From Falsiruegeria litorea R37 (GTDB lineage: Bacteria > Pseudomonadota > Alphaproteobacteria > Rhodobacterales > Rhodobacteraceae): DNA of 64,000 nt. The DNA lies in the NCBI RefSeq assembly GCF_900172225.1, contig NZ_FWFO01000004.1, positions 186,001 through 250,000 on the forward strand. Direction: 5' to 3'. The notes below the pieces were generated by a model, which ran no database searches, was not told the DNA's origin, and was given only the letters and a program-made list of their open reading frames with translations. The position numbers were made by a program, and so were the translations under genes. Of the stretch, positions 9,252 through 16,734 are shown in pieces; the stretch's first letter is position 1; every line of letters begins with the position of its first letter.

Positions 9252-10826
9252 TCAGGTCACGTCTTTGTACGAAATCTCGCGGGCATCCACGCCCGGACCG
9301 GATTTCTCGCGGCGCACGATCAGCCGGTTGAGCGCGTTGATGTAGGCGCGCGCGCTGGCGACCACAGTGTCGGTGTTGGCGGATTCGCCTGTTGCGATTA
9401 CGCCGTCCTCTTCCAGGCGCACGGCTACCGTGGCCTGCGCGTCGGTGCCCGCCGTCACGGCGTGCACCTGATACAGCTGCAGGCGCGCGGTGTTGGGATA
9501 GAGGGTGCGAACGGCCTTGAACGTTGCATCAACTGGGCCGTCACCGTGTTCGGTTGCACTGACGTCCTTGCCGTCGATCTCCATCTCGACGGTGGATTCG
9601 GCTGGACCGCCAGTGCCGCAGACAACCTTCATCGATACCAGTTGCAGGTGATCGTTTTCCGCATCCTCACCCGAGCGCATCAGCGCGACGACATCGTCGT
9701 CAAACACTTCTTTCTTGCGGTCGGCCAGTTCCTTGAAGCGGACAAAAATGTCCTTGAGCTGGTTGTCGCCCACCTCGAACCCAAGGGTTTCCAGCTTGTC
9801 GCGCAGCGCGGCCCGGCCCGAGTGTTTGCCAAGCGGCAGCGACGTGCCCGCAAGGCCCACATCCTCGGGGCGCATGATCTCGAAGGTTTCCTTGTTCTTG
9901 AGCATGCCATCCTGGTGGATGCCGGATTCATGGGCAAAAGCGTTCTTGCCGACGATGGCCTTGTTGAACTGCACCGGAAAGCCCGAAACGGTCGCGACGC
10001 GGCGCGAAATGTGCATGAGCTTTTTGGTGTCGATGCCCGTGTGCCAGGGCATGATGTCGTTGCGCACTTTCAGGGCCATTACGACCTCTTCAAGCGCGGT
10101 GTTGCCTGCGCGTTCGCCCAGACCGTTGATGGTGCATTCGATCTGACGCGCCCCACCAGCAACAGCAGCCAGAGAGTTCGCGGTCGCCATGCCAAGGTCG
10201 TTGTGGCAGTGAGTGGCAAAAATCACCTCATCTGCGCCAGGAACCGTCTCGATCAGGTTGCGGATCAGATCGGCGGATTCAACAGGGGCGGTGTAACCCA
10301 CGGTGTCGGGGATGTTGATCGTGGTGGCGCCGGCCTTGATCGCGATCTCGACCACACGGCAGAGGTAGTCCCATTCCGTCCGCGTCGCGTCCATCGGCGA
10401 CCATTGCACGTTTTCGCACAGGTTGCGGGCGTGGGTGACAGTCTCGTGGATCTTGTCAGCCATCTCATCCATGGTCAGGTTCGGGATGGCGCGGTGCAGC
10501 GGCGAGGTGCCGATGAAGGTGTGAATGCGGTTCTTTTCCGCGTGTTTCACCGCTTCCCAGCAGCGGTCGATGTCGGCGTAATTTGCACGCGCCAGACCGC
10601 AGATGCGGCTGTTCTTGGAATTCATCGCGATCTCGGACACGGCCTTGAAATCACCCTCAGAGGCGATTGGGAACCCCGCCTCGATGATGTCGACGCCCAT
10701 CTCATCCAGCAGCCCCGCAATCTCGAGCTTTTCGGCATGGGTCATGGTCGCGCCGGGGCTTTGTTCGCCGTCACGGAGCGTGGTGTCAAAGATCACGACG
10801 CGATCTTGGTCAGGAATATTGGTCAT
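9252..10826 (-). CDS. leuA: 2-isopropylmalate synthase
   Basis: 524 residues, a full-length LeuA. The N-terminal TIM barrel shows the family motif FDTTLRDGEQSPG, the metal-binding HCHNDLG and GLGERAGN. The C-terminal regulatory domain that binds leucine is present (about residues 400-510). It condenses acetyl-CoA with 2-oxoisovalerate, the committed step of leucine synthesis. It stands alone here, without leuBCD, and is preceded by a leader that looks like a leucine attenuator, so expression is probably controlled by charged tRNA-Leu as well as by feedback. Confidence 0.97.
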   Translation of the reverse strand: MTNIPDQDRVVIFDTTLRDGEQSPGATMTHAEKLEIAGLLDEMGVDIIEAGFPIASEGDFKAVSEIAMNSKNSRICGLARANYADIDRCWEAVKHAEKNRIHTFIGTSPLHRAIPNLTMDEMADKIHETVTHARNLCENVQWSPMDATRTEWDYLCRVVEIAIKAGATTINIPDTVGYTAPVESADLIRNLIETVPGADEVIFATHCHNDLGMATANSLAAVAGGARQIECTINGLGERAGNTALEEVVMALKVRNDIMPWHTGIDTKKLMHISRRVATVSGFPVQFNKAIVGKNAFAHESGIHQDGMLKNKETFEIMRPEDVGLAGTSLPLGKHSGRAALRDKLETLGFEVGDNQLKDIFVRFKELADRKKEVFDDDVVALMRSGEDAENDHLQLVSMKVVCGTGGPAESTVEMEIDGKDVSATEHGDGPVDATFKAVRTLYPNTARLQLYQVHAVTAGTDAQATVAVRLEEDGVIATGESANTDTVVASARAYINALNRLIVRREKSGPGVDAREISYKDVT

Positions 10827-10860
10827 TTTGGTATCTCTCGTATCTGTCCTAAAGCCATGT

Positions 10861-10912
10861 GGCGCGCAGGCTGCCTCCTCTGAGCGGGCGCGCCGGATGG
10901 CACGCTCAGAGG
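10861..10912 (-). promoter_or_regulatory. Candidate transcription attenuator of leuA (two competing hairpins)
   Basis: On the leuA strand, hairpin A pairs 10903-10912 with 10877-10886 (10 bp, perfect) and contains the stop codon of the leader peptide in its 5' arm. Its loop carries a GGCGCGC segment (10888-10894) that can instead pair with 10861-10867 to form an all-GC 7-bp stem B nearer leuA. A and B interleave, so they should compete. A ribosome stalled on the leader's Leu codons would leave A free to form and block B; a ribosome reaching the stop would cover A and allow B. Only a short TTT follows B, so termination may be weak or Rho-assisted. Confidence 0.6.
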
Positions 10913-10989
10913 CGGATTAGGATCAGTAGGCCACGCAGCGACGCACCGCATTCAGCGGTCAGGGTCGAATTATGTGCGCGGTTGATCAT
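10906..10989 (-). CDS. Leader peptide of the leuA attenuator
   Basis: A 27-codon open frame starting at ATG (10989) and ending with TGA at 10906-10908, about 80 bases upstream of leuA. Its last eight residues before the stop read GLLILIRL: four Leu and two Ile codons, including two rare CTA codons. This is the hallmark of a branched-chain amino acid leader peptide. No Shine-Dalgarno is visible. A TATAAA at 10998-11003 (on the leuA strand) lies only 8 bases before the ATG, which would place the transcript start almost at the start codon, so it may be translated as a leaderless message. Codon content and position are seen; function is inferred. Confidence 0.65.
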   Translation of the reverse strand: MINRAHNSTLTAECGASLRGLLILIRL

Positions 10990-11130
10990 GGGGAAAGTTT
11001 ATACAGGGCGAATTGGGAATGGAAAGAGCAAAATGCCCCAATGTTGCGCGTGCCTCAAAGGGGGCGCAGTTTCCGAAAACTGACCAAGAAGAAGATTGAA
11101 GTTGCGCTTTTCCCCGCTAGGTGAGCCGTC

Positions 11131-11796
11131 ATGGAGAAAGCGTTGATTATTGGAGCCTCTGGCGGGATCGGGCAGGCCGTTGTTGCTGAGCTGACGGCGC
11201 GTGGAGTTGCAGTTCAGGGGCTGTCGCGCTCAGGCGATGGTTTGAATTTGACGAACCCAGATGCGGTGGAGCGGATTTTGGGTCAGGTCGAGGGGCCATT
11301 TGATGCCATCCTGGTGACCTCGGGCGCGTTGGAGGTTGCGGGCGCGGCGCCTGAGAAGTCGATCAAATCCATCACCGCGCAGGCGATGGTGGATCAGTTT
11401 GCGGTCAACGCCGTGGGGCCTGCGTTGGTTTTGCGCCACGCCGCACGACTATTATCGCGCGATAGGCGCGCGGTGGTGGCGGTGTTGTCGGCGCGGGTGG
11501 GGTCGATTGGCGACAATCGCCTGGGCGGTTGGGTCAGCTATCGCGCGGCCAAGGCGGCAGTGAACCAGATCGTGCGCACCACGGCGATTGAACTTGCGCG
11601 CACTCACAAACAGTCGATCTGTGTTTCCCTGCATCCAGGCACTGTGGCGACTGCGTTTACTGAAAAGTACCTTGGCCGTCACCCCTCGGTTCCCCCGGCA
11701 GAGGCCGCAGCCAACCTGATTAATGTGATAGAGGGGTTGACGCCCGAGCATACAGGCCAGTTCTTTGATTGGGCGGGCAAGGCGGTGCCTTGGTGA
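11131..11796 (+). CDS. Short-chain dehydrogenase/reductase (SDR) family protein
   Basis: 221 residues. The NAD(P)-binding motif GASGGIG is at residues 8-14. The catalytic set is visible as Ser in VLSARVGS and the YRAAK motif; NAVGP supplies the structural Asn. It resembles the CsgA/C-factor-like SDRs often found beside photolyase genes in this group. The substrate is unknown. Its TGA overlaps the GTG start of the photolyase gene as GTGA (11793-11796), so the two are cotranscribed and probably translationally coupled. Confidence 0.85.
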   Translation: MEKALIIGASGGIGQAVVAELTARGVAVQGLSRSGDGLNLTNPDAVERILGQVEGPFDAILVTSGALEVAGAAPEKSIKSITAQAMVDQFAVNAVGPALVLRHAARLLSRDRRAVVAVLSARVGSIGDNRLGGWVSYRAAKAAVNQIVRTTAIELARTHKQSICVSLHPGTVATAFTEKYLGRHPSVPPAEAAANLINVIEGLTPEHTGQFFDWAGKAVPW

Positions 11797-13319
11797 CGCG
11801 GATGGTTCTGGTGCTGGGAGATCAATTGTCTCCCGTCCTCGCAGCACTGACGCACGCGGACAAGGACCGCGACATTGTGGTGATGGCTGAGGTCACGGTT
11901 GAAGCTGAATATGTGCCTCATCACCCGAAGAAGATCGCCCTGGTTTTGACAGCCATGCGCAAATTCGCGGCGCGGTTGGCGGATGAGGGTTGGACCGTGG
12001 CCTATACCCGGTTGGATGATCCTGAAAACGAAGGCTCGATCCCCGGTGAATTACTGCGCCGTGCCCAAGAGGCCGGCGCCAGTGACGTGCTGGTGACAAC
12101 ACCGGGCGAATGGCGCTTGATCAAGGCCCTGCGTGCGTCCCCGTTGGAGGTTCATTTCCTGGCGGATGACCGGTTTGTTGCAAGCCGCGCCGACTTCGAA
12201 GCCTGGGCGTCAGGGCGCAAGCAGCTGCGGATGGAGTATTTCTATCGCGAGATGCGGCGCAAGACGGACCTGATGATGGATGGGGATCAGCCCGCAGGCG
12301 GGAAGTGGAACTATGATGTCGACAATCGCAAAGCGCCGCCCAAGGGTTTGAACCCGCCCGAGCCGCCGCAGTTCCCGCCAGATCAGGTAACGCAAGAGGT
12401 TCTTGATCTGGTCGAAGCGCGGTTCGGGGAAAATTTCGGCAATCTGCGCCCCTTTTGGTTTGCGACGGATGCCCAGCAGGCCGAAATGGCGCTGGATCAT
12501 TTCATCACCCATGCCTTGCCGAACTTTGGTGATTATCAGGACGCAATGGTCAGCGGGCAGCAGTTCCTTTATCACGCTGTGATTTCATCTTACCTCAACA
12601 TCGGGCTGTTGGACCCTCTTACCGTCTGCCAGCGGGTCGAAGCCGCCTGGCGGGACGGCGCTGTGCCGATCAACGCCGCCGAAGGGTTCATCCGACAGAT
12701 CATCGGGTGGCGCGAATTCGTGCGCGGGATCTATTTCCTGCAAGGCCCGGACTACGTGACACGCAACGCTTTGGGGCACGATCGGGCCTTGCCTGCACTC
12801 TATTGGGGGGCCGAGACGCGGATGAGCTGCCTGTCTCAGGCGGTCGAACAGACACGAGAAGAAGCTTATGCCCACCACATCCAACGGCTGATGGTGACAG
12901 GCAACTTCGCGCTTTTGGCCGGGATCGACCCGGAAGAGGTGCATGAATGGTATCTGGCGGTCTATGCGGATGCGTTCGAATGGGTCGAAGCGCCGAACAC
13001 CGTAGGCATGAGCCAGTTTGCCGATGGCGGGGTGGTCGGATCCAAGCCTTACATCTCGAGCGGGGCCTACATCAATCGGATGTCGGATTATTGCAAAAGC
13101 TGCGCTTATTCCGTTGCGGCAAAAACAGGCAACGATGCTTGCCCGTTCAACCTGCTGTATTGGCACTTTCTGGATCGGCACAAGCTGCGCTTTGAAACCA
13201 ATCCTCGCATGGGCAACATGTATCGCACGTGGGGGCGGATGGATCCGGACAAACGCGCGCTGATCCTCGCCGAGGCCGAACAGTTTCTGGGCCGGATGTC
13301 CGCGGGCGAGGTGGTCTGA
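11793..13319 (+). CDS. Prokaryotic (6-4) photolyase-type, Fe-S containing cryptochrome/photolyase
   Basis: 508 residues from the GTG at 11793; ATG at 11802 is the alternative. The N-terminal Rossmann domain begins VLVLGDQLS and the helical FAD domain follows. Cysteines 346, 434, 437 and 450 have the 88/3/13 spacing of the four [4Fe-4S] ligands in PhrB of Agrobacterium and CryB of Rhodobacter. This class (FeS-BCP) repairs (6-4) UV photoproducts with light or acts as a blue-light receptor. The GTG is preferred because it overlaps the SDR stop and gives the usual short N-terminus. Confidence 0.93.
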   Translation: MTRMVLVLGDQLSPVLAALTHADKDRDIVVMAEVTVEAEYVPHHPKKIALVLTAMRKFAARLADEGWTVAYTRLDDPENEGSIPGELLRRAQEAGASDVLVTTPGEWRLIKALRASPLEVHFLADDRFVASRADFEAWASGRKQLRMEYFYREMRRKTDLMMDGDQPAGGKWNYDVDNRKAPPKGLNPPEPPQFPPDQVTQEVLDLVEARFGENFGNLRPFWFATDAQQAEMALDHFITHALPNFGDYQDAMVSGQQFLYHAVISSYLNIGLLDPLTVCQRVEAAWRDGAVPINAAEGFIRQIIGWREFVRGIYFLQGPDYVTRNALGHDRALPALYWGAETRMSCLSQAVEQTREEAYAHHIQRLMVTGNFALLAGIDPEEVHEWYLAVYADAFEWVEAPNTVGMSQFADGGVVGSKPYISSGAYINRMSDYCKSCAYSVAAKTGNDACPFNLLYWHFLDRHKLRFETNPRMGNMYRTWGRMDPDKRALILAEAEQFLGRMSAGEVV

Positions 13320-13321
13320 CC

Positions 13322-13903
13322 CTAGTAGTGCGGCGGTGTGACCGCCCAGACCAGAACCGTTCTGTCCGGGCCGGGGTTGTGATAGCGATGTGAGCGGGTC
13401 GAGGCGAACTGGATCGTGTCGCCGGGCCCCAACAGATAGGTTTGATCGTCCACCGTCACCTCCAACTGGCCTTCGGCGACATAACCCGCCTCTTCGCCTT
13501 TGTGGGAAAACAGTTCTTCGCCGGAACTTGCGCCTGGTTCGAATGTCGTCAGCACCAACTCCAACTGCCCGGCCAGCGACGGGCTGAGCAGTTCGTCCTT
13601 CAACCCTGATGAAAACCGCAAGGCCCGGCGGCGGTTTGCGCGGACAATCAGGTCAGCTTCGGGGTCGGCTTCGGTTTCGGGGTCGGGAAAGAACCAGTTG
13701 ATCCCGACCCCAAGCGCCTTGCCAATCACGTTGAGCGCTCGGATCGAAGGGTCAGCATCCTGGCGCTCCAGTTGACTGAGGTAGCCGACCGACAGGGCGG
13801 TTTCACCTGCCAGCTGTTTCAGGGTCATGCCGCGCGCCTTGCGCAGCTCGCGCATGCGGGCGCCGATGATCGGTGTGGTTTGGCGAGGCGAGGTGTCCGT
13901 CAT
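13322..13903 (-). CDS. XRE-family transcriptional regulator with C-terminal cupin domain
   Basis: 193 residues. A helix-turn-helix of the XRE type occupies about residues 12-68 (RMRELRKARGMTLKQLAGETALSVGYLSQLERQ, read in pieces). A cupin_2 domain fills about 110-190 with the GEEAGYVAEGQLEV strand. This is the PuuR/SutR layout, in which the cupin senses a small molecule. It is divergent from the MFS gene with a 77-base gap containing an inverted repeat, and ends two bases from the photolyase stop in convergent orientation. It probably controls the MFS transporter; the ligand is unknown. Confidence 0.85.
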   Translation of the reverse strand: MTDTSPRQTTPIIGARMRELRKARGMTLKQLAGETALSVGYLSQLERQDADPSIRALNVIGKALGVGINWFFPDPETEADPEADLIVRANRRRALRFSSGLKDELLSPSLAGQLELVLTTFEPGASSGEELFSHKGEEAGYVAEGQLEVTVDDQTYLLGPGDTIQFASTRSHRYHNPGPDRTVLVWAVTPPHY

Positions 13904-13931
13904 TGACTCATCTAAATTTTATGTCACAAAT

Positions 13932-13948
13932 TATGATAAGGAATCATA
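13932..13948. promoter_or_regulatory. Putative operator between the XRE-cupin and MFS genes
   Basis: TATGAT-AAGGA-ATCATA, a perfect 6-bp inverted repeat with a 5-base spacer, lies in an AT-rich stretch midway between the divergent starts. Its location suggests binding by the XRE-cupin regulator. Not tested. Confidence 0.45.
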
Positions 13949-13980
13949 TCGCATCCAAGAATTCAGATAAAGGAGGTGTC

Positions 13981-15165
13981 ATGTTCCGCAGGCCATTCTT
14001 TCGAGCCTATGGGTTCTGGCACTGGGGTGAAGGACTGCAGACGGTTCTGTTCACCTGGTATATGACCTTTCACGCCGGGTTGTCGGCCAGCGAGATCGGC
14101 TTCTACCAGGCCTTGGTCCTGTCGCCTTTTCTGGTGTTCACCATCGCAGGCGGGATGCTGACGGATCGCATCGGTGCCGGGGTTAGTTATGTGGGCTCGA
14201 CCACCCTGTTTGGCCTGCTGCTGTTCGGGTACGGGGTGCTGGATCATGCGATGGGGTTCGTGCCGGTTCTGTTCTTCGTCTATTGCCTGGCTGCAGGTGT
14301 GGTCAGTGCCGTGTCCAACCCGGCCATCGACACTTTCATCCCCGAAGCGGGTCCCGGCACGGCATATGAAAACGGGGTGCTGGCGGCGACAGCCCACAAC
14401 CTGGCAAAGCTGAGCGGCACGATCACCGGATTGCTACTGCCAATGCTGGCAGCGTTTGGAGGCTTTGTCGTCAACGGTGTTCTGATGCTGCTGAGCGTCG
14501 CTTTCCTGCGCAAACATCTGCGTCAAAACAGCGAACAACTGCAGGTCCATGCCGCGGGAGAGGGGCCACCTTGGTCGCGGGTCTGGCAGCATTATCGCGC
14601 ATGCCCCGAGAACTTTGACATCCTGCTGTCCAGCGCCATGTTGGGGCTGCTGATCGTGCCAACAGGCTACATCCTGTGGCCGCTGACCCTGCGGGAGCGC
14701 TTTCCCGAATATGGTGATCTGATTGCGCTGGTGAACATCGCCAGTTGGATCGGGGCAATCTCGGCCACCGCCATGGCGGGCCGCTATTCCAGGCGCATTC
14801 TGAAGCCAGGTTTGGTTTCGCTGGTGGTGTGGGGCGGGTATGCCGTGATGCTGACCACGCTGACGCTGGTGGGCAGTTTTGCAGCTCTGTGCCTCGTCGT
14901 GATGGTTCTTGGCAGTGTCAAGGTTGGCAAGGCGATGGTCTATGGCAAATACATCCACAATTGCCCGTCCAGGGCGCGCGGTGTTCTGATCTCGGTCGAG
15001 CAGACGGCCTTCTGGGGGCTGGCCACTTTGGGCACGTTTGCTATGGGGGCATCCGTCGATCTGATCGGACTGGATACCACCATCCTGACAACGGCGCTGC
15101 TGGTGTTGGTGTTTGTGGCGGTGTTGACGCTGCGTGGGCGTCTACTGCGTCTCAGCCTCGCTTGA
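13981..15165 (+). CDS. Major facilitator superfamily transporter
   Basis: 394 residues with about twelve hydrophobic segments and the short MFS loop GGMLTDRIGAG between helices 2 and 3. The start at 13981 is supported by an excellent Shine-Dalgarno (AAAGGAGGT, five bases upstream). A longer frame runs back through the divergent promoter region but would make an unlikely N-terminus. Expected to be an inner-membrane exporter or importer of a small molecule under the neighbouring XRE-cupin regulator. It ends four bases before the convergent MORN gene. Confidence 0.85.
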   Translation: MFRRPFFRAYGFWHWGEGLQTVLFTWYMTFHAGLSASEIGFYQALVLSPFLVFTIAGGMLTDRIGAGVSYVGSTTLFGLLLFGYGVLDHAMGFVPVLFFVYCLAAGVVSAVSNPAIDTFIPEAGPGTAYENGVLAATAHNLAKLSGTITGLLLPMLAAFGGFVVNGVLMLLSVAFLRKHLRQNSEQLQVHAAGEGPPWSRVWQHYRACPENFDILLSSAMLGLLIVPTGYILWPLTLRERFPEYGDLIALVNIASWIGAISATAMAGRYSRRILKPGLVSLVVWGGYAVMLTTLTLVGSFAALCLVVMVLGSVKVGKAMVYGKYIHNCPSRARGVLISVEQTAFWGLATLGTFAMGASVDLIGLDTTILTTALLVLVFVAVLTLRGRLLRLSLA

Positions 15166-15168
15166 GGG

Positions 15169-16578
15169 TCACCCGTCCGAGGCGCCGTCGGTTTTGATTA
15201 CGCCGTTTTCCCAGTCGCCCTGCTTCTCTTGCCCGCTGGCATAGCGCATGATGCCCTTGCCCTGGCGTTTGCCGTTCAGAAAATTGCCCTCGTACACGTC
15301 GCCAGTAACATAGGTCGCGACGCCATAGCCGCTGATCTTGCCGCCGGACCAGGCCCCTTCATACTTGAAGCCGCTGGCCATCACGATTTCGCCGGTGCCT
15401 TCGCGCTGTCCGTTGAAGAACTGCCCGGTATAGACCGAACCATCGGGGTAGGTTGCGGTGCCTTGGCCGTGGCGCACCCCGTCTTTCCAATCGCCGTCAT
15501 AGCGATAGCCGTCGGCATAGGTCATGACGCCCTTGCCATCGTTTTTGGCGTTCTTGAATTCGCCTTTGTAGACGATGCCATTTGCATAGGTTGCGGTGCC
15601 TGTGCCCTCGATCACGCCTGCGACCCAATCCCCTTCGTAAGTCGAGCCATTGGTGTATGTGATCTTGCCTATCCCGTCGGCCAGATCTGCGCGGAAGTTG
15701 CCTTCGTACATTGATCCATCAGGATAGGTCACGCGGCCCTGGCCCTCGATCTGTCCGGCCACCCAATTGCCGGTGTAGACATAGCCATCTGTGCCGGTGA
15801 AGGTTCCGGTCCCTTCGCGGCGGTCGTCGGCAAACTGGCCTTCGTAGACGTCTCCGTTGGCGTAGATGACCTTGCCGTTGCCTTCGCGACGCCCGGCGAC
15901 CAGATCACCCTCGTAGACATCGCCGTTGGGTTGGGTCAGTTTGCCTTGGCCACTGATCTGCCCGTCCGCCCAAAGACCCACATAGACTAGCCCATCAGAC
16001 AGCGTCAGCGTGCCTTGGCCATGCCGCTGGCCATTCAGAATCTCGCCCTCATACGTACCGCCATCGGGATAGGTGACCTTGCCGATCCCTTGCTTTTGCC
16101 CTTCGACCCAATCGCCGTCATAGATATAGCCGCCGGGGCTTTGCATCACGCCCTTGCCGTGGTGCTGCGCGTTCAGAAAGCTGCCCTCGTAGCGCACGCC
16201 ATTGGCGTAGACGGCGACGCCTTGGCCATTGATCACACCGTCTTTCCATTCACCCTCATAGGTGCCGCCGTCCGAGAAGGTGATAAGGCCCAGGCCCTCG
16301 GGTTTGCCCTTGGAAAACTCACCTTCATAGACCGAACCGTTGGGGAAGCGTGCAACACCGCTGCCCTTGATCTCTCCATCGACCCATTGGCCGGTGTATT
16401 CATATCCATTGGGCAGACGATAGGTGCCGCTGCCATGCTGCAACCCGCCGCGAAAGGTGCCCTCGTACACGCCGCCGATGGCATCTTGGGTGGTCAGAAC
16501 CTGCGAGTCCTGCGCCCAAACGGCTGTGGTCACGGTCAAAGCGGATACACCGATTGTTGCGATGCGGATCTGGTTCAT
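15169..16578 (-). CDS. Exported MORN-repeat protein, 18 repeats
   Basis: 469 residues. A signal peptide is visible (MNQIRIATIGVSALTVTTAVWA, cut after about residue 22). From about residue 38 the protein is an unbroken array of 23-residue MORN repeats of the form YEGxWxxGxxxGxGxxxYxxGxx; I count 18 full copies and a degenerate last one. MORN arrays form extended beta-hairpin rods. In bacteria they are mostly of unknown role. The start at 16578 is preferred over 16623 because it begins the signal peptide. No partner gene is apparent; nadE is divergent, 156 bases away. Confidence 0.88.
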   Translation of the reverse strand: MNQIRIATIGVSALTVTTAVWAQDSQVLTTQDAIGGVYEGTFRGGLQHGSGTYRLPNGYEYTGQWVDGEIKGSGVARFPNGSVYEGEFSKGKPEGLGLITFSDGGTYEGEWKDGVINGQGVAVYANGVRYEGSFLNAQHHGKGVMQSPGGYIYDGDWVEGQKQGIGKVTYPDGGTYEGEILNGQRHGQGTLTLSDGLVYVGLWADGQISGQGKLTQPNGDVYEGDLVAGRREGNGKVIYANGDVYEGQFADDRREGTGTFTGTDGYVYTGNWVAGQIEGQGRVTYPDGSMYEGNFRADLADGIGKITYTNGSTYEGDWVAGVIEGTGTATYANGIVYKGEFKNAKNDGKGVMTYADGYRYDGDWKDGVRHGQGTATYPDGSVYTGQFFNGQREGTGEIVMASGFKYEGAWSGGKISGYGVATYVTGDVYEGNFLNGKRQGKGIMRYASGQEKQGDWENGVIKTDGASDG

Positions 16579-16734
16579 GAGTGTTCTGCCTGCCCTATCT
16601 GTGGCCAACCGTGTGGCTGACAACGTAAAATTATGTCAGGTCGCGATCATGAGCAACGCCTTTTGCCGCAGATGGGTTTTCATGCGCCCGCGATCTGCTA
16701 CATCGCTGGAAACATCAGCGAAAACGAGAGCCAG

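Noticed and set aside
9234-10883. A 549-codon plus-strand frame opposite leuA
   Set aside because: leuA motifs are complete and the attenuator lies on the minus strand; the plus frame is a shadow.
15240-16510. A 69-base periodicity that looks like a CRISPR or tandem DNA repeat
   Set aside because: It is the coding periodicity of 23-residue MORN repeats; units differ at the DNA level and no spacers of constant size exist.
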